This document shows, in pieces, positions 25,301 through 36,154 of a stretch of 64,000 bases of DNA. This DNA comes from Colias croceus (lineage: Eukaryota > Arthropoda > Insecta > Lepidoptera > Pieridae), in assembly GCF_905220415.1 (NCBI RefSeq), contig NC_059539.1:1302001-1366000 (forward strand), given 5' to 3'. The notes beneath the pieces are model-generated. The model ran no database searches, was not told the DNA's origin, and was given only the letters and a program-made list of their open reading frames with translations. The position numbers were made by a program, and so were the translations under genes. Every line of letters starts with the position of its first letter. The stretch's first letter is position 1.

Positions 25301-28300
25301 TATTATAGTTCTTAGTTTCCTGCAAGAGTTGAATTAAAAAAAAAAACGCATTGAAGATATCTTATAAAAAATAAATAAATGGCATTTGAAGCTATATCCT
25401 TAGAAATAAAATAGAGAATAGAATAAATACAGATAATATATTATTACTAAGAATACACGTGAAAGTTTGAAGATACACATTGATGACTCAGTCACGCAAC
25501 AATGGTTAGATTAGGATAAAACATCTATGTCCGGCTGTTGACCTAATTTCATAATTTTATTTATATATTATCTATGTGTTAATTAAATAATCTATACTAA
25601 TATTATACAATTACTATAGTAATTAGTTATTGCATTATTATCTGTGTAAAACCAAATAGAATTAAAAGAAGATAGAAGAGAAGAAGAAGTAGATTAGCGT
25701 AACTTCACCTTTGATATAGGATTAAGTATATAGGTTTGGGTCTTACTACGAATATCAAGATATTATCGGACTTAGGGTAAATTTTATTAGTGTTGCATCA
25801 ATCTAGAATCTATTAAAAACTAGATTTTTGTACATGTTGATGAGATATTTTTATAGATTTCTGTATGTACTCATGAGATTTTTTTTATCGGCGGAAGATT
25901 CTTACTTCGTAGTGCTTTTAATGATTTATTCGACATTATATATCACAATACCAGTAATATACGGAATATACGGAAAATTATTGACAATAAAATAATTGTT
26001 CGTGTCTAAAACTTGTTTTCCAAACGATTACTAATTATGAAGGTATATAAATCAAATGCGTGTTACAAACGTTCATTGTGTGACATATTATGTAGCGATT
26101 ATACCGATTAATCGATGATATTCGATTATACCGATTCGTTAATCGATTCATTTGGATGCAAAAAATTGGATCGCTCACAGATAGGTGATTAGCTGGGTCC
26201 ACACCGGACGATCCAGTGATCCTGCGATCCGCGATCCAGGATCGCGGAGCATGGATCGTGGATCATGTTAGGCCGATCCACTTTAAAAACTTGCGATCCA
26301 AAATATGCGCTCCAAGTGATCCTAAGGCGATCCGTCATTCAGCCAGTCTAACTCTTGTACGATATGGAGTCACACGTACAACGGCGGCGTTTGCAAGAAT
26401 GAATGCTAATCAATTTGAGATATTGTGTTCATTATTGGATAACAAGCTAAGAAAGAATGATACAAATTATAGAGATGCCATTACTGTGAAGGAAAGATTA
26501 CTACTAACATTGAGATTTTTAGCAACTGGAGATTCGTACGTCAGTTTGCAGTATCTCTTCCGCATTTCTAAACAGTCTATATCATTAATTATTCCTGAAG
26601 TTTGTGAAGCCATCATTGACCTGTTAAATGATTAGATATGTAAAGGTAAGTAAAACCATACTTTTTTACTCAATAAAAAATTAGTGTATTTCAATCATAT
26701 TTTTAAAGAAGTAACATGTTTACAATAATTATTATATTTTGAAAACATGATATAGGTAGGTACTTATTTAATTTGGTGGTAAATGTGAAAGTGAATAATC
26801 CTGAGGTTTCTGAAACTGGGACTGCGATGAATCAGTCGGTGATATCTGTGGAATTGGAGCTGGATAATTGTGAGGTTGTAGAGGCTTTTTTTTGTACAAC
26901 GATATCAGACGGCGACTTTCCGAGATATCCATGACTTTCTGAGATGAGGTGGATCGCGCGAACCAAAACACAACCGTCCACACCGCGCGCATCACGCAAC
27001 TGAGGCACCTTTGAAGCGGGTACAAAAACCGCCCGCTAACGGATCGCACGAGGTAGGGATCGCGCGCGGCAAAACGCGTGCATGGATCGCGCGCGGCACG
27101 TCCACACCGCCCGCATCTTTGGATCGCGCGCCTGCCGCGCGCGATCGGATCGCGGTGGATCGTCCGGTGTGGACCCAGCTATTTACCATTCAGATACCTA
27201 TGTGGCTAGATTATAATGATTAGGAATAACTGGATATCTTTCTTGATTTTTTGTATTACAGAATATTTGAAAGTTTAATTTTGTAGTAGACAGGTAAGTA
27301 GTACACTTGTTTTATTTTTATATGCATAACATATTATAGTTTAATAAATATACTACCTATACGACTCTACCTAACCGATTATATTATGTGGGTATTATAA
27401 AATTTCCTAACATCTTTCCAAGAGTTTTAATAATACGTAATTTAAAATCAACTGCAAAACCAACACGCCTTTCTTTATTCAATTAAACAAAATAGAAACG
27501 TGAATAGGACATCAGTAGGCGAAACATGGCATTCTCACTTTCAACAGATTATGGAAACTTCATTCACAACGCGTTGTATTTTGATCACTCTTACGTTGTT
27601 ACAAAGTTCATGTGTAGGGAAAATGAAAGTAATCAAAGGTCATGGGAAGATAGCAATAATTAAGTATGTGATTTATGGTTGGAGAGGTGGATTTTCTTCG
27701 AATTTGGATTTATTAGGTATATCGAAAAGCCTGGCAATGAGTTACCTACTATTCTCTATACAGTATACTTATTTTATCCATACTAATATTATAAATGCGA
27801 AAGTAACTCTGTCTGTCTGTCTGTTACTCAATCACACCTAGACTACTGAACCAATTTGCATGAAATTTGGTATGGAGATATTTTCAATTTTGATACCCGA
27901 GAAAGGACATAGGCTACCTTTTATTGCGAAATATGTCGAAGCCGGGTCAGACCACTAGTAATATTATAAATCTGAAGAGTATGTTTGTTTGTTTGAACGC
28001 GCTAATCTCAGGAACTACAGGAACTACGATTTGAAAAATTCTTTCGGTAATTAGATAGCCCATTTACCTATCGAGGAAGGCTATAGGCTATCATTACGCT
28101 AAGACCAACAGGAGCGGAGCTACGCGGGGCACAACTAGTTTATTCTAAGATGATTAATACCTAATTAATTACCGACGCGAGGCGTTTTCCGATTTGAAAT
28201 AATAAAAGTTCGATATGGGCAATGTCTTTTATGGCATTACATCACTTCTATTAGATAAATAAATCTAACGAAATACGAGAACTTATTAAAAATTGCTTTA

Positions 28301-31300
28301 ATAAGACGAATGCTTTTAAACTACGTGCAGTACGAAATCTTGATAGCGATCTAGATAGTTCAGACTAATTATGTCATGTCCGTAATACCATTTCGGTTAC
28401 ATCTGTCCTTGTTACATAATACAGAGAGCGGAGGCGAAAGAGCAGGATGACGAGAATGTTGTCAGACCACTTTCGCGCGCTTTCGACTTTGAGGAACATC
28501 TATGGCATTTTGACAAAGGTCGCGCGTTCATTGTGCCACATTACAAGTGTCAAAAGTATTCGCGATTTTGGCGGCAAATTTTCCGGACTGATTTAAAGTT
28601 ATATAGGGCGTATTCAGAAAGAAAGCTTGAAACTTATAAGCGCTTATCGGCGCTTGTCAATGCTCAAACCAGCTTGTCAAAACCAGCATTGACAAGCTTG
28701 TCAAAACCAGCATTGACAAGCACCGATAAGCGCTTATAAGTTTCAAGCTTTCTTTCTGAATACACCCATACGTATGATGACCTAAATCTTTGCAGATGAA
28801 CATACATATTATAATCTGTTTTTTAATCTAGGAAGTAATTCTTATTGCAATATTTGTTAATTAATAGAACATACATATTATTATGTGGTTTAAAAAATAG
28901 CATTATTATATATTCGATAAATATTCAGTCAGTATGTAGTCACTGATAATTAAAAATTTATTACATTTATAATCTTTCATCCCTTAACTGCAATTCTGAA
29001 AAATAAATATATTTTACTCTGAACAATTATTGATATAAAAACGCGAAAATGTATAATTATTTGTCGTTCTCTCGTGTTAACGCGGTACGTCGTTGTAACA
29101 ACGTAATTTTATATGTTTTTTTTTTGTCTTGAGTGAGGAGGCTAGGACGCAGAATATGGCTTTATTCCCGTCGTGAAACATTTCATACCCGAAGGAATAT
29201 ATCCTTTACGCCAACTCAGCATGTTGTTACCATAGCCATTGCTAGTTATAATAAACTAAATAAATACACAATCAGTAAGATGTGCCGCTCTCAGCACGCT
29301 CAAGAATGCACTTTCGTGTCGCTGATGCGTCACGGCGAGATGTCGGGAAAATTGCGCCTCGCCTCACGGAACTTAGTTATGTTCATGTTGAATTATTTAT
29401 GATATTTGGGCTCGTTTCTTGGTGAGACATTGAATGTGTTGAAATGATACAGCTGATGTTTAAGCAAATGAGATTGATGAAAAACATTGATGGAATTTAT
29501 TCACCAAATCTATATAATATATTTAACGCAATAACAACAATCCTGGGAGAGATTACTCTTTAGCGATAAGGCCGCCCTCTGTGCTAGTTTAGCATTAAGT
29601 TTTAGTTTTAAGTACCTAATTTGTATTATTAACTAGCATAGTAAAGTGTTAACTATAAATAAATAAATAAAATAATCATAGCCAGCACATTTTGATTTAT
29701 TCGTTAGGTTGCACATAGGGTGAATTATGATTGATACAATTTTAATAATTTCAGTAACTAGGAAAGATAATGCATAGGTAGTGTTTTAAATTTAAACGAA
29801 CAATTACTTTAATTTTATTAATTTATAATTACATTTTAAGCTGTTTTCAATTCACTCAATCGAAATCACAAACAGTATCTTTATACGTTATGAGATTATT
29901 CAAATATTGGTTGAGATATTATATCTCATAAACAACAGCTTATAACTTGACTAACTCCTCATCTAAATTACTAATTATTATTTTTATCTATTTCAGATAG
30001 AAAACGACTTCGACAGAAATAGACAAGGGCCTATCGGAGCTCCAGGCTTCAACGAACATCAGACGAGATTCGGACTCAATTCCCCATTACAAAATTTCCA
30101 ACAACAGCCGGGTCTTATTAACAATGCACAGCAAGTTCAATTCCCTCAGCCGATACTGAATCAACAACCATACGTGCCACAGTTCAATAATCTTCTGCCA
30201 GCGCAGAATATTCCGAACAACCCAATCCCCGTTCAGAATAATGGCTTCCAACAGTTCAATCAACAGACAAACGTTAATCCTCCCATTAATAACTTTAATC
30301 AGCAGAATTTACAGCAACAAGCTTTTGCTCAAAACCACAACATTCCCCAACAAGTTCCAACTTTGTCTACGTATCAAAGCAATTCTCTGCCATTAACTCA
30401 AAATGCACCAATATTTAATCAGAATCCCAATATTCCAACGCCCCTGTCGCTGGCTCAGCAGAGGCCGACACAGGCAGCTTTCTTGCCTACATTGCAAAAT
30501 CAGCAAAGCTTTAGTGCCCCGAATCCAATCACCATTCAGGCTGCGCCTAACCTTGCACCACAAAACATTAATCAGAACGGACAGATATCTTTCCAAGGAC
30601 CGATCAACCATCAAGGGCCAATTAATCATCAGCTAGGCCAAGGATCCATAAATCAGCCAATAAGCCAACCTTTAAACCAACCAATATATTCTAATACTCA
30701 GTCAGCTGATATTCAAGATTACTTTGAACAGCAATCAAAAGACAATTTAGAAAAACTAAAAGAATTACAAGAGAGACAGCGAATAATACAAAAACATCAA
30801 GAATTCGTGCAGAAGCAACAACAGAAACAACAGGAAAAGGTTGAGAAATTACACGAAGAATTCCTAACCAGACAAGCCACTAAATCGCTTCCTTCTTATA
30901 CTACCACTGAAAATTATGAAGATGCTTACAGAAGAAACCAAGAAAAACGTAGGCCACTTCTACCTCATGAAACAGATTTATTCAAAAAAGCATTGGAAAT
31001 GTATGAGAAGCAACATCCGACACCAACAACAACTACGTCAACCACCACAACGACAACAACGACTACACCACGACCTAGATATATGAGGACCAGAGGACCA
31101 CCTAGATCAAGAAATCCTCCTCAAGACAGAAATAAACAAAAGCTCTACAATGAAATAAAGAACCTGCTGGAGGAAAGTGAAACTAAAGGGTTTGATGACA
31201 ATCTTAGAGCAAAGAGTGTAGCTCTGTTACAGAAACCAGATATTTTGAAGCAACTTAAAGTCGCTCTAGCCGAAAATCCTGAAGACTTCAATGAGAGGAA

Positions 31301-34300
31301 TTTTACTTCACGGGAAATATCTCTGAATGGACAAAAATATGAAGTGATCAGAACTAATAATCCTAACTTAATACCTAAGGGGGCAATAGCAGCAGACAGC
31401 CCAGATTTGGGTAAATACGTAGCAGCAGCACAAACAACACAAAAAGAAAGTCATGTTTCATTTGATGATTTGACAAAAGGTGTATTACCGCCAGGGGCTA
31501 ATTACGAACTAGTGAAACAGGGTGATAATGGAAAATTAGAAGAGGTTTCGAATTTGCCCACTACCCTTCAGAGCAAAAAGAAAGTAACATTTGTCTTTCT
31601 AGAAGAACAAGATGACGGTTCCTATAAAGTCAAAGGTGTAAAAGCTAATGGACAACAAACGGAAGAGGGCCCAGAAGTTGAGGAGATTTTGAAGAAAATA
31701 CGAAAAGGTGAGATCACACTCCCCGGACCTACTAAAATATCTAACGGATTACACAGTACAACGACTCCGAGCCCATCTACTACGGAATCTACGGATTACA
31801 TAGCAGAATCATCACATCTTCCGTCAACGTATGCCAGCTTTGTTACAACATCCAGCTATGGCTCATCCGGACTCACCAATCCTGTTCCAACTACGCCTGC
31901 TAGTACATACAGAAATTCAATATTGTCAGCAAGAACGACTCAACAGACATTCAAAGAAAATTTCACCCCAAAAGAATCTCAAAGAGAAGCATACACACAA
32001 AGGCATTCACAAAGAGAAACGTACACCCCTAGAGAGCCACAAAGAGAAACATACACCCCCAGAGAGCCACAGAGAGAAACATACACCCCTAGAGAGCCAC
32101 AAAGAGAAACATACACCCCCAGAGAGCCACAGAGAGAAACATACACCCCCAGAGAGCCACAAAGAGAAACGTACACCCCCAGAGAGCCACAAAGAGAAAC
32201 ATATACCCAAAGAGAACCTGAAAGAGAGACATACACACCTAGAGAACCAGAAAGAGAGGCGTATACGATACGGGAACAAGAAAGAGAAGTGTTTCCAACC
32301 AGGGAAACACAAAGGGAGACTCAGAGAGAATCATATACTCCAAGAGAATCTTATTCACAAAGAGACCCAACGAGAGACTTTCAGATATCAAAAGATTCAT
32401 CAATAGACTCATACATACCCAGGGAGACACAAAGAGAAACACAAACATACCAACCTACAACGCGAGCGCCAACAACAGAAAGATACATCATTAAAACATC
32501 AACCCCAACGTATTCTATCAGAAGCAATAAACAGACCTCACGGAATATCTTCCCTAGCTCCACCATAATAAACACAACACCTTCATATAGATCTACTCCT
32601 AATGATTTGATTGTAATAGGATCAAGCACGCCTGTACCAAGTTTTGAAGAGCCATCGTCTCAGGACCTTTTCGCTTCCGCATCCAGTCCAGGTCTTATCG
32701 ATATTCTGAAAGAAAACGGATTGTTCGCAACAGCAAAATACCTAAAACAATCTGGATTAGATTCGATATTGAATGAGACTGGACCGTACACGATTTTCGC
32801 GCCAACGGACAAAGCATTTAGGACGCTTTTAGTTCAACTGGGAGGTCCTGATAGGGCAGAAGAAAAGTTCCGCGATAATCCCAGACTTCTAAGTGGTGTA
32901 AGTACAATTAAAATTATTGCCTGATAATTTTAAAATATTAAAGTTAATTTTGTTACAAAACTTTTGTTTCCTATATAGATAATTTAAAACTAAAATTAAC
33001 ACAGATAGTATATGTATAGGTTAATTTTTCAAATTCGCTTAACACCAAGTACTGATCTTCGTCTATCGTTCGCATGTTTCTTCATTCTTAAAAAATCAAA
33101 AATCAAAAATTCCAGCTGCTCCTCCACCACGTGATCCCAGGCGCGTTCGACATAGCGTCCCTCCAGGATGAGATGACGGGCGTCTCCCTCGCCGGCACAC
33201 AGTTACGAGTGAACCAGTATGACATGCATGATGTCGAGTGGAACGAAGTCAAGGTCACAACGATTAACGGTGCCCGGGTTATCGATGACAAGAAGGATAT
33301 TCATATACCACAGGTATTTTCAGGTTTTTAACGTTTTAGAATTTTATTCACGCCTAAAGAAATGTGTAATTAGATATATTAAGAATTTGCTATCAAATAA
33401 TCCATGCACACGAAAAAAATAAACATGTACAGCACACGTATAAATAAAAAAATAATAAACAAAATCTTGTCTATGACAGGGCATAGCGCACGCGGTAGAC
33501 CGAGTGATGTTCCCGCTGCCGGTTGGAGACCTCGTGCAGACGTTACAGGCGGACAGGGACAGACGCTTCACCACCTTCATCAAGGCCATATTTACCAGTG
33601 GCTTTGCTGACACTTTAGCAGGTAAGATCATTTTGTTGTCTATGGTATACCTATGATGAAATAATGTTCTATAAAAATTAAAAATTTCTATCATACTAAT
33701 TATTGTGAAAATAAGAATATTTTTCAATAAGGTAGAATTTAAAAGTGTCGATAGGGTTCACTACGATTAAAATTTCTATTATAATATAATAAAATGATTG
33801 ACTGTTAATTTTAATAGAAATTTAAAACATACAACATATTCAATTATATTTTACCTATCGTAGTAAAAAAGACTCCCATTTCCCGCTTAATAAAAAATTT
33901 AAATTTAAAATCATTCCATTTGACAGAAAGCAAAACGTACACAATATTCGCGCCAACGGACGCGGCGTTCGCGCGGCTAGCGCCGACCGAACTGTCTCGA
34001 TACTCAGAGAAGGCTGCCGCGAGAGCACTCGTCGCGCGCCACGTGTTGCCGGGCACGTTGTATAGTGCGGGCATGCGGTACTATCAGTTGAGGAACTCTA
34101 TGGAGGACGCCAAACCTCTAACGCTGCAGAAGAACTCTGGTAAGCTTTTGATTTAAGTAGTTAACTCTATTCGCGACCACATGTTGCCGGGCACGTTGTA
34201 TAGCGCTGGCATGCGGTACTTACAGCTTAGGAACTCTATGGAGGACGCCAAACCTCTAACGCTGCAGAAGAACTCTGGTAAGAATTAAATAAACTTTGGT

Positions 34301-34727
34301 AAGATTTATATGGAGTTATTTGGTCGTTCTCGTTTGACACGTGTTGTCGGGCACGTTGTATAGTGCTGGCATGCGGTACTATCAGCTTAGGAACTCTATG
34401 GAGGACGCCAAGCCTCTCACGCTGCAGAAGAACTCTGGTAAGCTTGTTAGCTGTGTGAAAACTTAAATTAAATTACTAGTTGAATGAAGAATTTGGTAAA
34501 TTAAAGTGATTATTAAAATTATTTTATTAAAGTAAATAAAGCTGCGTGGCAAAAAAGTAGAAGCACAAAACCCTTCTACAATTATTATTAATTAATGTTG
34601 TTTATTAAATAATTTTGATTTCAAAATGTAATTTTCAGGTCGGATAAAGGTGAACAACGCGCAAGTAATAACGCACAACATCCCAGCGACGAACGGCGTA
34701 ATCCACGCGATTGACACGCTTCTGTGA
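19371..34727 (+). CDS. Secreted protein with two fasciclin (FAS1) domains and Q/N-rich, Thr-rich and RETYTP-repeat regions
   Basis: Six exons join with matching phases: 19371-19436, 29997-32897, 33116-33313, 33480-33621, 33927-34139 and 34639-34727, giving about 1,202 residues. Exon 1 encodes a signal peptide (MRGSVCQFLLLARLVAA). Exon 2 carries a Q/N/P-rich region, a coiled-coil-like Q/K/E stretch, a polythreonine run, an ordered middle and eleven decapeptide repeats of the form PQRETYTPRE. FAS1 domain 1 has TIFAPTDKAF and HHVIPGAF; domain 2 has TIFAPTDAAF and RHVLPG and ends INGVIHAID-like (ATNGVIHAIDTLL). FAS1 domains mediate cell adhesion and matrix binding, so an extracellular-matrix or cuticle-surface role is inferred. 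The exon 1 to exon 2 junction rests on phase and a modest donor (AGG|GTTGGT), so extra small exons in the 10.6-kb intron are possible. Exon 5 has two partial downstream copies. Confidence 0.85.
20487..20746. repeat. Large hairpin plus a third direct copy of one arm
   Basis: An arm of about 75 bp (TATAAAAATG..CTCTTTGG, then GGTAGGACTTTTGTCACGAC, then the AAGGATGATGGAAGAAAGAA part) is followed after a loop of about 22 bases by its near-perfect reverse complement, ending at 20668. A third, forward copy of the inner half follows at 20670-20746. The near identity suggests recent origin. It lies in FAS1 intron 1. Confidence 0.7.
21696..21876 (+). mobile_element. Non-autonomous Helitron-like element, short family
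   Basis: Starts TCTATACAATAAAGCTGAAG and ends near AAACCGCGGAGCACAGATA. The GACCAACAGGAGCGGAGC segment is shared with sister copies. The final CTAG is degraded. Confidence 0.65.
23038..23140 (+). pseudogene. Relic of hAT transposase N-terminus (BED finger start)
   Basis: After ATGAGCGGACGTAAAAG the frame stops, but shifting one base gives ELEMQDDKTKVKCNLCDCVI, with the C-x2-C of a BED zinc finger. The His-containing second half is missing. Short and decayed; called mainly from its position within a hAT element. Confidence 0.4.
23301..23516 (-). mobile_element. Helitron-like copy nested in the hAT element
   Basis: CTAG plus CGCCGGCGGCTCCGCCCGCG at the left is the reversed 3' hairpin end. CATAGTTCCCGTTCCCGTGG is shared with copies at 36917, 53169, 58492 and 62203. 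Confidence 0.7.
23992..24468 (+). mobile_element. Non-autonomous Helitron-like element, 477 bp
   Basis: Begins TCTATACATATAATAAATCT, ends CGCGGGCGGAAGCTAG followed by T, and carries a short (TGTC)n run. It is the forward-oriented sister of 1861-2353. The open frame at 24351-24560 is an artefact. Confidence 0.7.
24469..26187. other. Non-coding AT-rich DNA in FAS1 intron 1
   Basis: No gene recognised. A cluster of ATTATACCGATT and TTAATCGAT words lies at about 26098-26150. Confidence 0.35.
26399..26635 (+). pseudogene. Harbinger transposase N-terminal exon fragment
   Basis: The frame from ATG 26399 reads MNANQFEILCSL..., contains LTLRFLATGDSYVSLQYLF and ends at 26635. It aligns with the intact transposase segment LAVTLRFLATGDTYKSLHFLF and IIPEVCEAI versus IVPEVCKAI. 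The DDE catalytic part is absent, so it cannot be an active transposase. Confidence 0.7.
26768..26940 (-). pseudogene. Possible tail of the Harbinger MADF/BESS partner protein
   Basis: A minus-strand frame reads MDISESRRLISLYKKK followed by a Pro/Ser/Gln/Tyr-rich tail and a stop. Its place, facing the transposase fragment, mirrors exon 2 of the partner gene in the intact element, and the low-complexity tail is similar in composition. No BESS motif remains, so this is tentative. Confidence 0.3.
27181..27778. other. Non-coding DNA in FAS1 intron 1
   Basis: Nothing recognised; the 113-residue frame starting at 27500 lacks domains and runs into a Helitron-like copy. Confidence 0.3.
27779..27958 (+). 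mobile_element. Helitron-like element, CTGTCTGTCTGT family
   Basis: Starts ATACTAATATTATAAATGCG, contains AACTCTGTCTGTCTGTCTGT and AATTTGCATGAAATTTGGTA, and ends CGAAGCCGGGTCAGACCACTAG. The same family is at 53169 and (reversed) 58492. Confidence 0.7.
27960..28138 (+). mobile_element. Helitron-like element, short family, in tandem with the preceding copy
   Basis: Begins right after the CTAGT end of the previous copy with AATATTATAAATCTGAAGAG and ends GCACAACTAG. Head-to-tail stacking is expected when a copy inserts at the T after CTAG. Confidence 0.65.
28139..28605. other. Non-coding DNA in FAS1 intron 1
   Basis: No gene or repeat recognised, apart from a slightly GC-richer patch about 28425-28560. 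Confidence 0.3.
28606..28767. mobile_element. Short Harbinger-like MITE, sister of 17473-17754
   Basis: Same terminal repeat (GGGCGTATTCAGAAAGAAAG) with ATA flanking both sides. The interior is short and contains a repeated AACCAGCATTGACAAG/CTTGTCAA segment. AGCGCTTAT words lie at both ends. Confidence 0.75.
28768..29490. other. Non-coding DNA in FAS1 intron 1
   Basis: The 89-residue frame at 29133 shows no known domain; the surrounding stretch is mildly GC-rich. No gene recognised. Confidence 0.3.
29491..29680 (+). mobile_element. 5'-truncated non-LTR retrotransposon 3' end
   Basis: GATAAGGCCGCCCTCTGTGC, then a GTTTTAG-rich stretch and an AAATAAATAAATAAA tail, match the 3' end of common lepidopteran jockey/CR1-type LINEs. 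No reverse-transcriptase coding remains. Confidence 0.6.
31970..32330 (+). repeat. In-frame 30-bp coding minisatellite (decapeptide RETYTPREPQ)
   Basis: Eleven decapeptide units lie in FAS1 exon 2. The central ones (32041, 32071, 32101, 32131, 32161) are identical in protein and nearly so in DNA. Outer units drift (AYTQRH, TYTQRE, AYTIRE, VFPTRE), the pattern of recent expansion in the middle. Because the unit is a multiple of three with few stops, open frames on all sides here are shadows. Confidence 0.9.
34165..34280 (+). pseudogene. Partial duplicate of FAS1 exon 5 with intact splice donor (copy 2)
   Basis: The 3' half of exon 5 plus the donor (GGCACGTTGTATAG... to AACTCTG|GTAAG) is repeated in the intron, ending at 34277. 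Differences include CACATG for CACGTG and TACTTACAG for TACTATCAG. No pyrimidine-rich acceptor precedes it, so it is probably not used as an exon. Confidence 0.75.
34333..34445 (+). pseudogene. Partial duplicate of FAS1 exon 5 with intact splice donor (copy 3)
   Basis: Second intronic copy of the exon 5 end and donor, donor after 34437. It changes CCG to TCG within the H-x-L-P-G motif (giving HVLSG), and an in-frame TGA lies directly upstream, so it cannot extend the domain. Confidence 0.75.
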
Positions 34728-35123
34728 AACTACCCTCCAAATTAGTTTAGTGTGATGGAAGGTTAAACTATTCGAAATCTATGTTATATTGGAACATAAA
34801 ACGACTATATTATATTGTTTGTTACATTCTTCTTAATCTTCCATCACTACATTAAGATTCATCCATTTCATAATCATACACCCCATTTCTATAATTTGAA
34901 TTTAGAATGCATCTCACAAATAAAATTTCGAAAATAAATTCTAAATTCAAACGCAATCGAACATAAATGAAAAATTATAATTTTCAAATTCAACTTTCGA
35001 CTCTATTCTCTATGAACGAATATTGTAATCACGACTTTGCCACATTAATTGTATCTTTTAATTTTAAGACTGTAAATATTTATAAGAATAAGGGAATAAT
35101 TTATACATTTAGCATTTTGTGTA

Positions 35124-35129
35124 AATAAA
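35124..35129 (+). terminator. Polyadenylation signal of the FAS1 gene
   Basis: AATAAA about 400 bp after the stop codon, in AT-rich 3' sequence; another AATAAA is at 34919-34924. Which one is used cannot be told from sequence. Confidence 0.4.
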
Positions 35130-35854
35130 AATATTAATTTTACGAGTGTATTTTTAAATAAAACCACCTTCTATTACCTATCTATTTTATTAAATTAATA
35201 ATCGCACTTGATACAATAATTTACTTTCATCAACCATTCGTAAGTCACAAACAGCCAATATTGAAAACAAACTAAAAATACTGAAAACTAATACGATAAA
35301 GTATTAATTCAGTTACCCACAATGACTTCAAATTCATTATTCGATATTAAAATATGAAGTAATGTCAAAAAATTTAGAACATATTATCATGTGCTACTTG
35401 CCCTCTTACCGCTTTCGCCACGGTTTCTACAGAAAATATTATTCAGCTTCACAAATCACTCATAGTCATTGATAGCTTAATTGGCACTTTTTGACTCATA
35501 TTATCTTTGGCAACTCCCGAACCCAGTGTGAATACAGACAGAAAAGACACATTTTCTCTCTTTCTTACCAAAGGGCAGCTATTATCCTTGATCTATAAAG
35601 TCTATTAATACAGTACCACTGTTTTTAAAACTCATAATAAGAACATAGACATACAATGATACATAAAACCATAATTATTAATATCTGATACTTCACAAGG
35701 AACCACTTTTTAGTCTCATTTAATAATCAGGAATCTATTTCATTTATAATAAACATTGATCACAACAGATACTGTAGATTTATAGTAGGAAGAATATGTA
35801 ATTTAAGTAGTTATTCCTAAAGATCATATTAAGATCCTCCACTATTGCCACTTT
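35130..35854. other. Non-coding DNA between FAS1 and the Harbinger element
   Basis: No gene or repeat recognised. Confidence 0.35.
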
Positions 35855-36154
35855 TAAAGCCGCGGCCACACATTGGAGATATTTGCACCAACGTAACGTT
35901 TTGCGCCCAATGCACCAATGTATGTATCGGTACTTTGACACAATGTAGACATTGCATCCAATCACTGTCCAATGCCCAATACTAACGCGCTCAGTGTCGG
36001 TTTTCGATACACGTTCAAAGGAGAGGGGAATGAAAGGGGAGTGCGCGGGGGCATCTTGGACACAACGCGGCGCTCGCGCCACACATATCGTCTCTGTCAG
36101 TCGCCTTGAGATACGGGTCCTGTTCGTACGTGAATGTAGTACTCTGGTTTCGCA

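Larger units (their letters stand above)
26191..27180. mobile_element. Internally deleted PIF/Harbinger transposon with GGATCGCG word array
   Basis: Terminal inverted repeats of about 25 bp (AGCTGGGTCCACACCGGACG and its reverse complement) are flanked by ATT on both sides. Both ends are dense with GGATCGCG/CGCGATCC words. Inside lies a plus-strand fragment homologous to the transposase of the intact element at 35858-39504 and a minus-strand frame that may be the tail of its MADF/BESS partner. The mirrored order matches the layout of the intact element with the middle lost. Confidence 0.75.

Noticed and set aside
27500..27841. 113-residue open frame with membrane-like stretch
   Set aside because: No known domain, and its end lies in a Helitron-like repeat.
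31979..32312. Minus-strand open frames across the RETYTP repeat
   Set aside because: Pure repeat translation (VYVSLCGSLG and similar), no start context or domains.
31831..32406. 191-residue plus-strand open frame overlapping FAS1 exon 2
   Set aside because: It arises because the 30-bp repeat lacks stops in several frames; the FAS1 frame has the domains and splice phases.
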